Source: Pseudomonas sp. N40(2020) (GTDB taxonomy: Bacteria > Pseudomonadota > Gammaproteobacteria > Pseudomonadales > Pseudomonadaceae). From it: a stretch of DNA of 64,000 nucleotides. The stretch covers positions 81,418-145,417 of the forward strand of contig NZ_JACSZV010000009.1 of assembly GCF_014472415.1 (NCBI RefSeq), read 5' to 3'. Positions 10,322 through 19,087 of this stretch are shown in pieces. Under the pieces are notes generated by a model. The model saw nothing but the letters and a program-made list of their open reading frames with translations. It was not told the origin of the DNA and did not search any database. The first letter of the stretch is position 1; each line of letters starts with the position of its first letter. The position numbers and the translations under genes are program-made.

Positions 10322-12373
10322 TTGAAGCTGGAACTCAAGAACAGCTTGTCGGTGAAGTTGCTCCGGGTCGTGCTCCTGTCAGCATTGATCGTCGGCGTGG
10401 TCTTGAGCTGCGCGCAGATCGTTTTCGACGCCTATAAAACCCGTCAGGCCGTGGCGGGCGACGCCGAGCGCATCCTCGACATGTTCCGTGATCCCTCCAC
10501 TCAGGCCGTCTATAGCCTGGATCGGGAGATGGGCATGCAGGTGATCGAAGGCCTGTTTCAGGACGATGCCGTGCGCCAGGCCTCCATTGGCCACCCCAAC
10601 GAAGCGATGCTGGCGCAGAAGTCCCGTGAGTTGCAGCATTCCAACAGTCGCTGGCTGACCGACCTGATTCTTGGGCAAGAACGCACCTTCACCACCCAAC
10701 TGGTGGGACGTGGACCGTACAGCGAGTACTACGGCGACTTGAGCATCACCCTCGACACCGCCACTTATGGCGAGGGTTTTATCGTCAGCTCGGTGATCAT
10801 CTTCATTTCCGGTGTGCTGCGGGCGCTGGCCATGGGTCTGGTGCTGTATCTGGTTTATCACTGGCTGTTGACCAAACCGCTGTCGCGGATCATCGAGCAT
10901 CTGACCGAAATCAATCCGGATCGCCCCAGCGAACACAAGATTCCGCAACTCAAGGGCCACGAAAAGAACGAACTCGGCCTCTGGATCAACACCGCCAACC
11001 AGTTGCTCGAATCCATCGAACGCAATACCCACCTGCGCCACGAAGCGGAAAACAGCCTGCTGCGCATGGCCCAGTACGATTTCCTCACCGGCCTGCCGAA
11101 CCGTCAGCAATTGCAGCAGCAACTGGACAAGATTCTGGTCGACGCCGGCAAGTTGCAGCGTCGGGTCGCAGTGTTGTGTGTAGGGCTGGATGATTTCAAA
11201 GGTATCAACGAGCAGTTCAGCTACCAGACCGGCGACCAATTATTGCTGGCCCTGGCTGATCGCCTGCGCGCCCACAGCGGCCGCCTAGGCGCCCTCGCCC
11301 GTTTGGGCGGCGACCAGTTCGCCCTGGTGCAGGCCGATATCGAACAGCCTTACGAAGCTGCCGAACTGGCGCAAAGCATTCTCGATGACCTGGAAGCGGC
11401 GTTTGCCCTCGATCATCAGGAGATCCGCCTGCGCGCGACCATCGGCATCACCCTGTTCCCGGAGGACGGCGACAGCACTGAAAAGCTGTTGCAGAAAGCC
11501 GAGCAGACCATGACCCTGGCCAAAACCCGCTCGCGTAACCGATATCAGTTCTACATCGCCAGCGTCGACAGTGAGATGCGCCGCCGTCGTGAGCTTGAAA
11601 AAGACCTGCGTGACGCACTGATTCGCGATCAGTTCTACCTCGTCTATCAACCGCAGATCAGCTACCGCGATCACCGCGTGGTCGGGGTCGAGGCGCTGAT
11701 TCGCTGGCAGCATCCGGAGCACGGTCTGGTGCCGCCGGACTTGTTCATTCCGCTGGCCGAGCAAAACGGCACGATCATTGCCATCGGCGAATGGGTGCTC
11801 GATCAGGCCTGCAAGCAGTTGCGCGAATGGCACGATCAGGGCTTCGCCGATCTGCGCATGGCGGTCAACCTGTCCACCGTGCAACTGCACCACGCCGAGT
11901 TGCCGCGGGTGGTCAACAACCTGTTGCAGATGTACCGTCTGCCACCGCGCAGCCTGGAACTGGAAGTCACCGAAACCGGCCTGATGGAAGACATCAGCAC
12001 CGCCGCCCAGCACCTGCTGAGCCTGCGTCGCTCCGGCGCGTTGATCGCCATCGACGACTTTGGCACCGGGTATTCGTCACTGAGCTATCTGAAAAGTCTG
12101 CCGCTGGACAAGATCAAGATCGACAAGAGCTTCGTCCAGGATCTGCTGGATGACGACGATGACGCGACCATCGTTCGCGCGATCATTCAACTGGGCAAGA
12201 GTCTCGGCATGCAGGTGATTGCCGAGGGCGTGGAAACCGCCGAGCAAGAGTCCTACATCATCTCCGAAGGCTGCCACGAAGGTCAGGGTTACCACTACAG
12301 CAAGCCGCTGCCGGCGCGGGAGCTCAGTGCCTACCTCAAGCAGGCGCAGCGCAGTAACGCGGCGATTCTTTGA
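10322..12373 (+). CDS. bifA: BifA: membrane c-di-GMP phosphodiesterase (degenerate GGDEF + EAL)
   Basis: A 683-residue inner-membrane protein with TM1 at about 12-32, a periplasmic segment, TM2 at about 158-183, then GGDEF (about 245-405) and EAL (about 420-675) domains. The GGDEF signature reads GGDQF near 330, so cyclase activity is unlikely. The EAL motif near 457 and the DDFGTGYSS and KIDKSFV blocks are intact, so it should hydrolyse c-di-GMP. BifA of P. aeruginosa and P. putida has this architecture and the GGDQF variant, and also lies next to sodB. It promotes motility and biofilm dispersal. The start is TTG with a good AAGGAAT site. Confidence 0.93.
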   Translation: MKLELKNSLSVKLLRVVLLSALIVGVVLSCAQIVFDAYKTRQAVAGDAERILDMFRDPSTQAVYSLDREMGMQVIEGLFQDDAVRQASIGHPNEAMLAQKSRELQHSNSRWLTDLILGQERTFTTQLVGRGPYSEYYGDLSITLDTATYGEGFIVSSVIIFISGVLRALAMGLVLYLVYHWLLTKPLSRIIEHLTEINPDRPSEHKIPQLKGHEKNELGLWINTANQLLESIERNTHLRHEAENSLLRMAQYDFLTGLPNRQQLQQQLDKILVDAGKLQRRVAVLCVGLDDFKGINEQFSYQTGDQLLLALADRLRAHSGRLGALARLGGDQFALVQADIEQPYEAAELAQSILDDLEAAFALDHQEIRLRATIGITLFPEDGDSTEKLLQKAEQTMTLAKTRSRNRYQFYIASVDSEMRRRRELEKDLRDALIRDQFYLVYQPQISYRDHRVVGVEALIRWQHPEHGLVPPDLFIPLAEQNGTIIAIGEWVLDQACKQLREWHDQGFADLRMAVNLSTVQLHHAELPRVVNNLLQMYRLPPRSLELEVTETGLMEDISTAAQHLLSLRRSGALIAIDDFGTGYSSLSYLKSLPLDKIKIDKSFVQDLLDDDDDATIVRAIIQLGKSLGMQVIAEGVETAEQESYIISEGCHEGQGYHYSKPLPARELSAYLKQAQRSNAAIL

Positions 12374-12431
12374 TACAGCGCATAAGCGTTGGCTAAATAA
12401 GAAATATTTCCAAGCACAACCCTTTACACAT

Positions 12432-12450
12432 AATGCGAAAGATTTGCATT
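12432..12450. promoter_or_regulatory. Fur box upstream of the imelysin operon
   Basis: AATGCGAAAGATTTGCATT matches the common Pseudomonas Fur-box form AATGAGAATGATTATCATT at 15 of 19 positions. It also forms a perfect inverted repeat (CATAATGC/GCATTATG). It lies about 60 bp before the first gene of the operon, which suggests repression by Fe-Fur. Confidence 0.75.
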
Positions 12451-12510
12451 ATGTCGCAGTTTTGCGCCCCCAGCGCGAGTCCACTCAACTACCGAAGCAG
12501 GATGTTCGCC

Positions 12511-13857
12511 ATGATTCGTATGCCTCTGGCTACCGCCAGTCTGCTGGCCATCGCTATTTCCCTCGCCGGTTGCGGCGAAGGCAAAGACAAGGCTGCCGCC
12601 CCGGCCACGCCGACTCCAGCCGCCACCGCCGCCGCTCCAGCAGCCGCGCCTGCCGCTGCCGGTAAAGTCGACGAAGCCGCTGCCAAGGCAGTGGTCGCGC
12701 ACTACGCCGACATGGTCTTCGCCGTTTACAGCGATGCCGAATCCACCGCGAAAACCCTGCAAACCGCCGTTGACGCTTTCCTCGCCAAGCCGAACGCCGA
12801 CACCCTGAAAGCCGCCAAGGCTGCGTGGGTTGCTGCTCGCGTTCCTTACCTGCAGAGCGAAGTGTTCCGCTTCGGCAACACCATCATCGATGACTGGGAA
12901 GGTCAGGTTAACGCCTGGCCACTGGACGAGGGTCTGATCGACTACGTCGACAAATCCTACGAGCACGCACTGGGTAACCCGGGCGCCACCGCCAATATCA
13001 TCGCCAACACTGAAGTACAGGTCGGCGAAGACAAGGTCGATGTCAAAGACATCACCCCGGAAAAACTCGCCAGCCTGAACGAGCTGGGCGGTTCCGAGGC
13101 CAACGTTGCCACCGGCTACCACGCGATCGAATTCCTGCTCTGGGGCCAGGACTTGAACGGCACCGGCCCTGGCGCTGGCAACCGTCCTGCTTCGGACTAC
13201 CTGGAAGGCGCCGGCGCCACTGGCGGCCACAACGATCGTCGTCGTGCCTACCTGAAGTCCGTGACCCAACTGCTGGTCAGCGACCTGGAAGAAATGGTCG
13301 GCAACTGGAAGCCGAACGTGGCTGACAACTACCGCGCCACCCTGGAAGCCGAGCCGGGCGAAACCGGTCTGCGCAAAATGCTCTTCGGCATGGGCAGTCT
13401 GTCCCTGGGCGAACTGGCGGGCGAGCGCATGAAGGTTTCCCTGGAAGCCAATTCCCCGGAAGACGAACAGGATTGCTTCAGCGACAACACCCACTACTCG
13501 CACTTCTACGATGCCAAAGGCATTCGTAACGTTTACCTGGGCGAGTACACCCGTGTTGACGGCACCAAGATGACCGGCGCCAGCCTGTCGTCGCTGGTGG
13601 CCAAGGCCGACCCGGCTGCCGACACCGCGCTGAAAGCTGATCTGGCCGCTACCGAAGCCAAGATCCAGGTCATGGTTGATCACGCCAAGAAAGGTGAGCA
13701 CTACGACCAACTGATCGCGGCCGGCAACACCGCTGGCAACCAGGTCGTTCGCGACGCTATCGCATCGCTGGTCAAGCAGACCGGTTCGATCGAAGCCGCT
13801 GCCGGCAAACTGGGCATCAGCGACCTGAACCCGGACAACGCTGATCACGAGTTCTGA
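12511..13857 (+). CDS. icmP: Imelysin-family iron-regulated lipoprotein, IcmP-like
   Basis: A 448-residue lipoprotein. It has a signal peptide with lipobox LAGC (Cys at about residue 21), then an Ala/Pro/Thr-rich linker, then an imelysin (peptidase M75) domain with the diagnostic GYHAIEFLLWGQD (GxHxxE). These proteins sit in the envelope and are tied to iron acquisition; the homologue in P. aeruginosa was described as an insulin-cleaving protein. The ATG at 12511 has AGGA at proper distance, while the ATG at 12502 does not. It is the first gene of a four-gene set behind a Fur box. A terminator follows, so downstream genes may need a second promoter. Confidence 0.88.
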   Translation: MIRMPLATASLLAIAISLAGCGEGKDKAAAPATPTPAATAAAPAAAPAAAGKVDEAAAKAVVAHYADMVFAVYSDAESTAKTLQTAVDAFLAKPNADTLKAAKAAWVAARVPYLQSEVFRFGNTIIDDWEGQVNAWPLDEGLIDYVDKSYEHALGNPGATANIIANTEVQVGEDKVDVKDITPEKLASLNELGGSEANVATGYHAIEFLLWGQDLNGTGPGAGNRPASDYLEGAGATGGHNDRRRAYLKSVTQLLVSDLEEMVGNWKPNVADNYRATLEAEPGETGLRKMLFGMGSLSLGELAGERMKVSLEANSPEDEQDCFSDNTHYSHFYDAKGIRNVYLGEYTRVDGTKMTGASLSSLVAKADPAADTALKADLAATEAKIQVMVDHAKKGEHYDQLIAAGNTAGNQVVRDAIASLVKQTGSIEAAAGKLGISDLNPDNADHEF

Positions 13858-13874
13858 TCAACCGCGGCTGACTG

Positions 13875-13903
13875 AAAAAGGCGACCTGCGGGTCGCCTTT
13901 TTC
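13875..13903 (+). terminator. Rho-independent terminator after the first imelysin gene
   Basis: The hairpin AAAAAGGCGACC-TGC-GGGTCGCCTTTTT lies 18 bp past the stop codon. Confidence 0.85.
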
Positions 13904-13925
13904 ATGCCTGCCCTACACGGCCCAT

Positions 13926-14014
13926 TGTAGGAGTGAGCCTGCTCGCGATAGCGGAGTGTCAGTTGAAGAATTAGTGCCTAATACACCGCTATCGCGAGCA
14001 GGCTCACTCCTACA
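13926..14014. repeat. REP-type inverted repeat, family 1
   Basis: Arms with the core GAGTGAGCCTGCTCGCGATA at 13926-13954 and its complement at 13986-14014. They are nearly identical to the element at 141-230. It lies between the imelysin gene and the next gene of the iron cluster. Confidence 0.85.
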
Positions 14015-14133
14015 GGGATTTGCATTGGCTTGAAGGTTTGCCTCACATCAAGCAAACGATAATTCCTCTTATTCAAACTCCCTCGCCCTGTTAGACTTTG
14101 CGCCTTTGTTTTCGCACGTTTTCAGGATGTCTG

Positions 14134-15561
14134 ATGCCCTCGTTGCCTCTTCGCTTGTCCGCACTGTTTCTGGCCCTGGGCCTGAGTGCCTGCGATGACG
14201 CCCCGCGCTTTACCCAGGCCGAGCCGGGTGAAGCACGCTCGGGTGGTGCGGCGACCGTGCGCAAGACCGATCAGAACGCGTTCTCCCTGCCTTCGGCCAA
14301 CCTGCCGCCGTCACGCCGGGTGGATTTCAGCGTCGGCAACAGCTTCTTCCGCAGCCCTTGGGTAATCGCCCCGTCGACCACCACCGCGCGCGACGGCCTC
14401 GGCCCGCTGTTCAACACCAACGCCTGCCAGAACTGCCACATCAAAGACGGTCGCGGCCATCCGCCGGAAAACGGCGCGACCAACGCGGTATCGATGCTGG
14501 TACGCCTGTCGATTCCCGATTCGCCAGAGTTTGCCAGGCTGATCGAGCAGGTCGGTGTGGTACCGGAGCCGGTCTACGGCGGCCAGTTCCAGGACATGGC
14601 GGTGCCCGGCGTCACTCCGGAAGGCAAAGTGCGAGTCGACTACACGCCGGTGCCTGTTCGCTTCAAGGACGGCACCGAAGTCGAGTTGCGTAAACCGGTG
14701 TTGCAGATCACCCAACTTGGCTACGGGCCGATGCACCCGGATACGCGTTTCTCCGCGCGGATCGCGCCGCCGATGATCGGCCTCGGCCTGCTCGAAGCGA
14801 TCCCCGAAGACGCAATCCTCGCCAATGCCACCGCGCAGGCCAAAGAGAAAAACGGCATCAACGGTCGGCCAAACCGGGTTTGGGACGACGAGTTGCAGAA
14901 AACCGTGATCGGTCGCTTTGGCTGGAAAGCCGGACAGCCAAACCTCAATCAACAGAATGTTCACGCGTTTTCAGGTGATATGGGCCTCACGACCAGCCTG
15001 AGACCCTTCGATGACTGCACCGACGCGCAAACCGCTTGCAAGCAGGCACCGAATGGCAATGGCCCGGACGGCGAGCCGGAAGTCAGCGACAACATTCTGC
15101 GCCTGGTGCTGTTCTACAGCCGCAACCTCGCTGTTCCTGCGCGCCGTGGCATCAACGATGAACAAGTGCTGGCCGGCAAAAACCTGTTTTTCCAGGCTGG
15201 GTGCCAGTCCTGCCACACTCCGAAATACACCACCGCCGCCAACGCGGCCGAACCTGAACTGGCCAATCAAGTGATTCGCCCGTACAGCGATCTGCTGCTG
15301 CATGACATGGGCGACGGTCTGGCCGACAACCGCACGGAATTCCAGGCCTCCGGCCGCGACTGGCGCACGCCGCCGTTGTGGGGGATCGGCCTGACGCAAG
15401 CGGTCAGTGGCCACACCCAATTTTTGCATGACGGTCGCGCGCGCAATCTGCTCGAAGCGGTGCTCTGGCACGGCGGCGAAGCGAAAGCGGCCCAGCAACA
15501 GGTTTTATCGTTCAATGCCGGGCAGCGTGCCGCGCTGCTGGCGTTTCTGAATTCACTTTAA
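14134..15561 (+). CDS. Di-haem oxidoreductase lipoprotein (DHOR/DUF1111, COG3488)
   Basis: A 475-residue lipoprotein (lipobox LSAC) with two c-type haem motifs, CQNCH near residue 100 and CQSCH near 360. The family (di-haem oxidoreductase, putative peroxidase, once called thiol oxidoreductase) is periplasmic and is repeatedly found with imelysin genes, which suggests redox chemistry on iron. RBS AGGA precedes the ATG at 14134. The next gene follows 26 bp later, and the following two are coupled, so this is probably one transcript. Confidence 0.9.
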   Translation: MPSLPLRLSALFLALGLSACDDAPRFTQAEPGEARSGGAATVRKTDQNAFSLPSANLPPSRRVDFSVGNSFFRSPWVIAPSTTTARDGLGPLFNTNACQNCHIKDGRGHPPENGATNAVSMLVRLSIPDSPEFARLIEQVGVVPEPVYGGQFQDMAVPGVTPEGKVRVDYTPVPVRFKDGTEVELRKPVLQITQLGYGPMHPDTRFSARIAPPMIGLGLLEAIPEDAILANATAQAKEKNGINGRPNRVWDDELQKTVIGRFGWKAGQPNLNQQNVHAFSGDMGLTTSLRPFDDCTDAQTACKQAPNGNGPDGEPEVSDNILRLVLFYSRNLAVPARRGINDEQVLAGKNLFFQAGCQSCHTPKYTTAANAAEPELANQVIRPYSDLLLHDMGDGLADNRTEFQASGRDWRTPPLWGIGLTQAVSGHTQFLHDGRARNLLEAVLWHGGEAKAAQQQVLSFNAGQRAALLAFLNSL

Positions 15562-15587
15562 ACACTTAAAAGAATCGGGAGCCCGAC

Positions 15588-16652
15588 ATGTTCCGTCCCA
15601 AGTTGTTGTTCACCAGCCTTGCCGCGCTCGCCCTCGGCGCTTGCTCGCCGCAGGATCCGCAAGCCGTCACTTCGGCCGCTATCGCCAAATCGGTGATTCT
15701 GCCGACCTACACCCGTTGGGTTGAAGCCGACAAGCAACTGGCCGTCAGCGCCCTCGCCTACTGCCAGGGCAAAGAAACCCTGGAAACCGCCCGCGCCGAC
15801 TTCCTGCACGCGCAGAAAGCCTGGGCCGAGTTGCAACCGCTGCTGATCGGCCCACTGGCCGAAGGCAACCGTTCGTGGCAGGTGCAGTTCTGGCCGGACA
15901 AGAAAAACCTCGTCGGCCGTCAGGTCGAGCAACTGGTCGTCGCCCAGCCGCAGATCGATGCTGCCGCACTGGCCAAATCGAGCGTGGTGGTTCAGGGCCT
16001 GTCGGCTTACGAGTACATCCTGTTCGATGCCAAGCCTGACGTTGCCAACGAAGAACAGAAAGCCAAGTACTGCCCGCTGCTGATCGCCATCGGCGAACGC
16101 CAGAAGCAACTGGCCGAAGAGATTCTGCAAAGCTGGAACAACACCGACGGCATGCTCGCGCAGATGAGCAAGTTCCCGAACCAGCGTTACGCCGACTCCC
16201 ACGAAGCGATCGCCGACCTGCTGCGTGTGCAAGTCACCGCACTCGACACCCTGAAGAAAAAACTCGGCACGCCGATGGGCCGCCAGAGCAAAGGCGTGCC
16301 ACAGCCGTTCCAGGCCGATGCCTGGCGCAGCCAATCTTCCCTGACCGCACTGGAAGCGAGCCTTGCCGCCGCCAAAACCGTTTGGGAAGGCGTCGACAAC
16401 AAAGGCCTGCGTGGCCTGCTGCCGGCCGAGCAAAAGCCGTTGGCTGACAAGATCGACGCTGCTTATGCCGCTTCGCTGAAACTGTTCGACAGCACCCAGC
16501 GTTCGCTAGGCGAAATGCTCGAAGACGACGCCGGTCGCCAGCAATTGAACGACATCTACGACAGCCTCAACGTCGTCCATCGCCTGCACGAAGGCGAACT
16601 GGCAAAGGCGCTGGGCATCCAACTGGGCTTCAACGCCAACGACGGTGACTGA
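15588..16652 (+). CDS. Second imelysin-family lipoprotein
   Basis: A 354-residue lipoprotein with signal peptide and lipobox LGAC (Cys19). The imelysin domain has a diverged signature GLSAYEYILFD, in which the usual His is not in the GxHxxE position, so metal binding may differ from the first imelysin. It is translationally coupled to the DUF1513 gene by an ATGA overlap or near overlap. It is probably exported with the di-haem protein to work in periplasmic iron handling; this is inferred. Confidence 0.88.
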   Translation: MFRPKLLFTSLAALALGACSPQDPQAVTSAAIAKSVILPTYTRWVEADKQLAVSALAYCQGKETLETARADFLHAQKAWAELQPLLIGPLAEGNRSWQVQFWPDKKNLVGRQVEQLVVAQPQIDAAALAKSSVVVQGLSAYEYILFDAKPDVANEEQKAKYCPLLIAIGERQKQLAEEILQSWNNTDGMLAQMSKFPNQRYADSHEAIADLLRVQVTALDTLKKKLGTPMGRQSKGVPQPFQADAWRSQSSLTALEASLAAAKTVWEGVDNKGLRGLLPAEQKPLADKIDAAYAASLKLFDSTQRSLGEMLEDDAGRQQLNDIYDSLNVVHRLHEGELAKALGIQLGFNANDGD

Positions 16653-16666
16653 TGAGGGCAAGTGCC

Positions 16667-17767
16667 ATGCTGCGACGCCAGGCTCTGACTTTAGGTAGTT
16701 TGCTGCTGGGAGCAGTGACACTGGGCGGCTGGACGCTGTTCAAGCGCAAGGATCAGAGCCCGTTGTTGCTCTCGGCGCGCGACGATACCGACGGCAAACA
16801 CTACGCCGTCGGCTACCGACTGGACGGCACGCGGGTATTCGCCACCGAAGTCGGCCAGCGTTGCCACGACATCATCAACCACCCGACGCTGTCGATTGCG
16901 CTGTTCGTCGCCCGCCGCCCGGGCACCGAAAGCTATCTGATCGACCTGCGCGACGGCACGTTGCTGCAAACCGTGACGTCGCAGCCGAACCGGCATTTCT
17001 ACGGCCACGCCGTGGTGCACAAGGACGGCGAATACCTGTACGCCACCGAAAACGACACCACTGATCCCGGTCGTGGCCTGCTCGGGGTGTACAAGTTCGA
17101 AGGCGAGCGGCTGGTGCACAGCGGCGAAATTTCCACCCACGGCCTCGGCCCGCATCAGGTGTCATGGATGCCGGATGGCGAGACGCTGGTAGTGGCCAAC
17201 GGCGGGATTCGTACCGAGGCGGAAAGCCGCGTCGACATGAACCTCAACGCCATGGAGCCGAGCCTGGTATTGATGCAGCGCGACGGCACCCTGCTGAGCA
17301 AGGAAACCCTCGCCCAGCAGATGAACAGCGTGCGCCATCTGGGGATTGCCAGCGACGGTACCATCGTCGCCGGTCAGCAGTTCATGGGCGCGTCCCACGA
17401 GCGTTCGGAGCTGCTGGCGATCAAGCGTCCGGGCCAACCGTTCACGGCGTTCCCGGTGCCGGAGCATCAGTTGCAATCGATGGGTCACTACACCGCCAGT
17501 GTCGCGGTGCACAGCGATTTGCGTCTGGTGGCGTTGACCGCACCGCGCGGCAATCGCTTCTTCATCTGGGATCTGGACACCGGCGAAGTGCGCCTCGACG
17601 CACCGTTGCCCGATTGTGCCGGCGTCGGTGCCGTGCAGGACGGTTTTGTCGTGACCTCGGGTCAAGGGCGCTGCCGTTACTACGATTGCCGTCAGGATGA
17701 ACTGCTGGCCAAACCGCTGGAATTGCCGGCGGGGCTCTGGGACAACCATCTTCATCTGATGGCCTGA
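16667..17767 (+). CDS. DUF1513 protein, beta-propeller-like, exported
   Basis: A 366-residue protein with an N-terminal RR and hydrophobic stretch (LRRQALTLGSLLLGAVTLGGW), which suggests export, possibly by Tat. The rest is rich in short beta repeats like a WD/YncE propeller (DGEYLYATEND, PDGETLVVANGG). DUF1513 genes regularly end imelysin/di-haem clusters; the function is unknown. An in-frame ATG at 16652 overlaps the previous stop. The ATG at 16667 with GAGG upstream is preferred. Confidence 0.85.
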   Translation: MLRRQALTLGSLLLGAVTLGGWTLFKRKDQSPLLLSARDDTDGKHYAVGYRLDGTRVFATEVGQRCHDIINHPTLSIALFVARRPGTESYLIDLRDGTLLQTVTSQPNRHFYGHAVVHKDGEYLYATENDTTDPGRGLLGVYKFEGERLVHSGEISTHGLGPHQVSWMPDGETLVVANGGIRTEAESRVDMNLNAMEPSLVLMQRDGTLLSKETLAQQMNSVRHLGIASDGTIVAGQQFMGASHERSELLAIKRPGQPFTAFPVPEHQLQSMGHYTASVAVHSDLRLVALTAPRGNRFFIWDLDTGEVRLDAPLPDCAGVGAVQDGFVVTSGQGRCRYYDCRQDELLAKPLELPAGLWDNHLHLMA

Positions 17768-17797
17768 CCATCCTGCCTATCTGGAAAGCGTTACCTG

Positions 17798-17834
17798 AAG
17801 GGTGAAGGGGTTTCATGCCCCCTCACCCTTTTTA
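17798..17834 (+). terminator. Rho-independent terminator of the imelysin operon
   Basis: A GC-rich stem AAGGGTGA(A)GGGG paired with CCCCCTCACCCTT is followed by T residues, 31 bp past the DUF1513 stop. Confidence 0.8.
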
Positions 17835-17925
17835 CTCCCCTGTAAAAACTGCCAGTTGGAATCCCCCCAGCACTCGGAGTAATGTTCCCGCCTGTCTCGC
17901 CTGATTTATCCAAGGAAATGGAAAT

Positions 17926-19074
17926 ATGCTGCGTCGCCGCATGCTGATCATGTTGGGTGTTGTCTTGCTGATCGTCCTGGTGCTGGGCGGTTATAAAGCC
18001 TTTTCGATCTACACCATGATCCAGGGTTTCTCCAAGCCGAAACCGCCGATCAGTGTCGCCGTGGCCAATGCCAGCGAGCAGCCGTGGCAGATGCGCCTGC
18101 CCACCGTCGGCACGCTCAAGGCGCTGCAAGGCGTCGAACTGAGCCTGGAAGTCGCCGGCACCGTTACCGAACTCAAGTTCGAATCCGGGCAGAAGGTCAA
18201 GGCCGGGCAACCGCTGCTGCAACTCGACAGCGCCGTGGAAACCGCCCTTCTGGAAACCGCCAGGGCTGACCTGGGCCTGGCGCAACTGGACTTCGGCCGT
18301 GGCAGCCAACTGGTCGACAGCCGCGCGATTTCCAAAGGCGAGTACGACCGGCTCTCGGCGGTACTGCAAAAGAACAAGGCCACGGTCAACCAGCTCAATG
18401 CCTCGCTGGCAAAAAAACGCATCCTCGCCCCCTTCAGCGGCACCATCGGCATCCGTCAGGTCGACGTCGGCGACTACCTCGCCAGCGGCACCAAAATCGC
18501 CACCCTGCAGGATTTGAGCAGCCTCTACGCCGACTTCTATGTGCCCGAGCAATCGGTGCCGAAACTGGCCATCGGCCAACCGGTGAATATCTCGGCCGGC
18601 GCTTACCCCGGGCAAAATTTCCCGGGCAAGATCAGCGCGATCAACCCGATCGTCGAAAGCAGCACCCGCAATATTCTGGTGCGCGCCACCCTCGCCAACC
18701 CCGACAGCAAATTGCTGCCGGGCATGTTCGCCAGCCTCGAAGTGCTGCTGCCCAATCCACAGAAGCACGTCGTGGTACCTGAGAGTGCGATCACGTACAC
18801 CCTCTATGGCAATTCGCTGTACGTGGTCGAACAGAAGAAAGCCGAGGACGGCAGCGTCGAGAAAGACGACAAGGGCCAACCGGTGCTGATCGCCGAACGC
18901 CGCTTCATCGAAACCGGTGAGCGCCGCGATGGCCTGGTAATGATCAACAAGGGCGTGCAGAGCGGCGAACAAGTGGTGACGGCCGGCCAGATCAAACTGG
19001 ACAACGGCGCCCACATTGCCATCAGCGACGACAAGACCCTCGGCGAGCAGAACAGTCCGCGCCGCGCCGACTGA
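17926..19074 (+). CDS. mexV: RND efflux membrane-fusion protein, MexV-like
   Basis: A 382-residue periplasmic adaptor. It has an N-terminal membrane anchor (MLIMLGVVLLIVLVLGGYKAF, about 5-27), then lipoyl/hairpin halves (VGTLKALQGVELSLEVAGTV; GTIGIRQVDVGDYL), a coiled-coil hairpin, and a beta-barrel domain. It bridges the RND pump to an outer-membrane channel. The RND gene follows 13 bp later. AAGGAAATGG precedes the ATG. MexV is proposed because the P. aeruginosa mexVW pair sits in the same neighbourhood, next to icmP genes. Confidence 0.85.
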   Translation: MLRRRMLIMLGVVLLIVLVLGGYKAFSIYTMIQGFSKPKPPISVAVANASEQPWQMRLPTVGTLKALQGVELSLEVAGTVTELKFESGQKVKAGQPLLQLDSAVETALLETARADLGLAQLDFGRGSQLVDSRAISKGEYDRLSAVLQKNKATVNQLNASLAKKRILAPFSGTIGIRQVDVGDYLASGTKIATLQDLSSLYADFYVPEQSVPKLAIGQPVNISAGAYPGQNFPGKISAINPIVESSTRNILVRATLANPDSKLLPGMFASLEVLLPNPQKHVVVPESAITYTLYGNSLYVVEQKKAEDGSVEKDDKGQPVLIAERRFIETGERRDGLVMINKGVQSGEQVVTAGQIKLDNGAHIAISDDKTLGEQNSPRRAD

Positions 19075-19087
19075 TCAAGGAATCCTC

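Noticed and set aside
12370..12510. A start of the first imelysin gene at 12433
   Set aside because: It would put the Fur box inside the coding region and delay the signal peptide by about 26 residues; the ATG at 12511 has a ribosome site and a normal signal peptide.
12424..13848. A 474-codon minus-strand open frame over the first imelysin gene
   Set aside because: Antisense shadow. Composition is low-complexity (G, V, F-rich) and the plus-strand gene has signal peptide, lipobox and family motif.
14040..14100. A second Fur box before the di-haem gene
   Set aside because: CGATAATTCCTCTTATTC looks partly like a Fur site but matches poorly when aligned over 19 bases.
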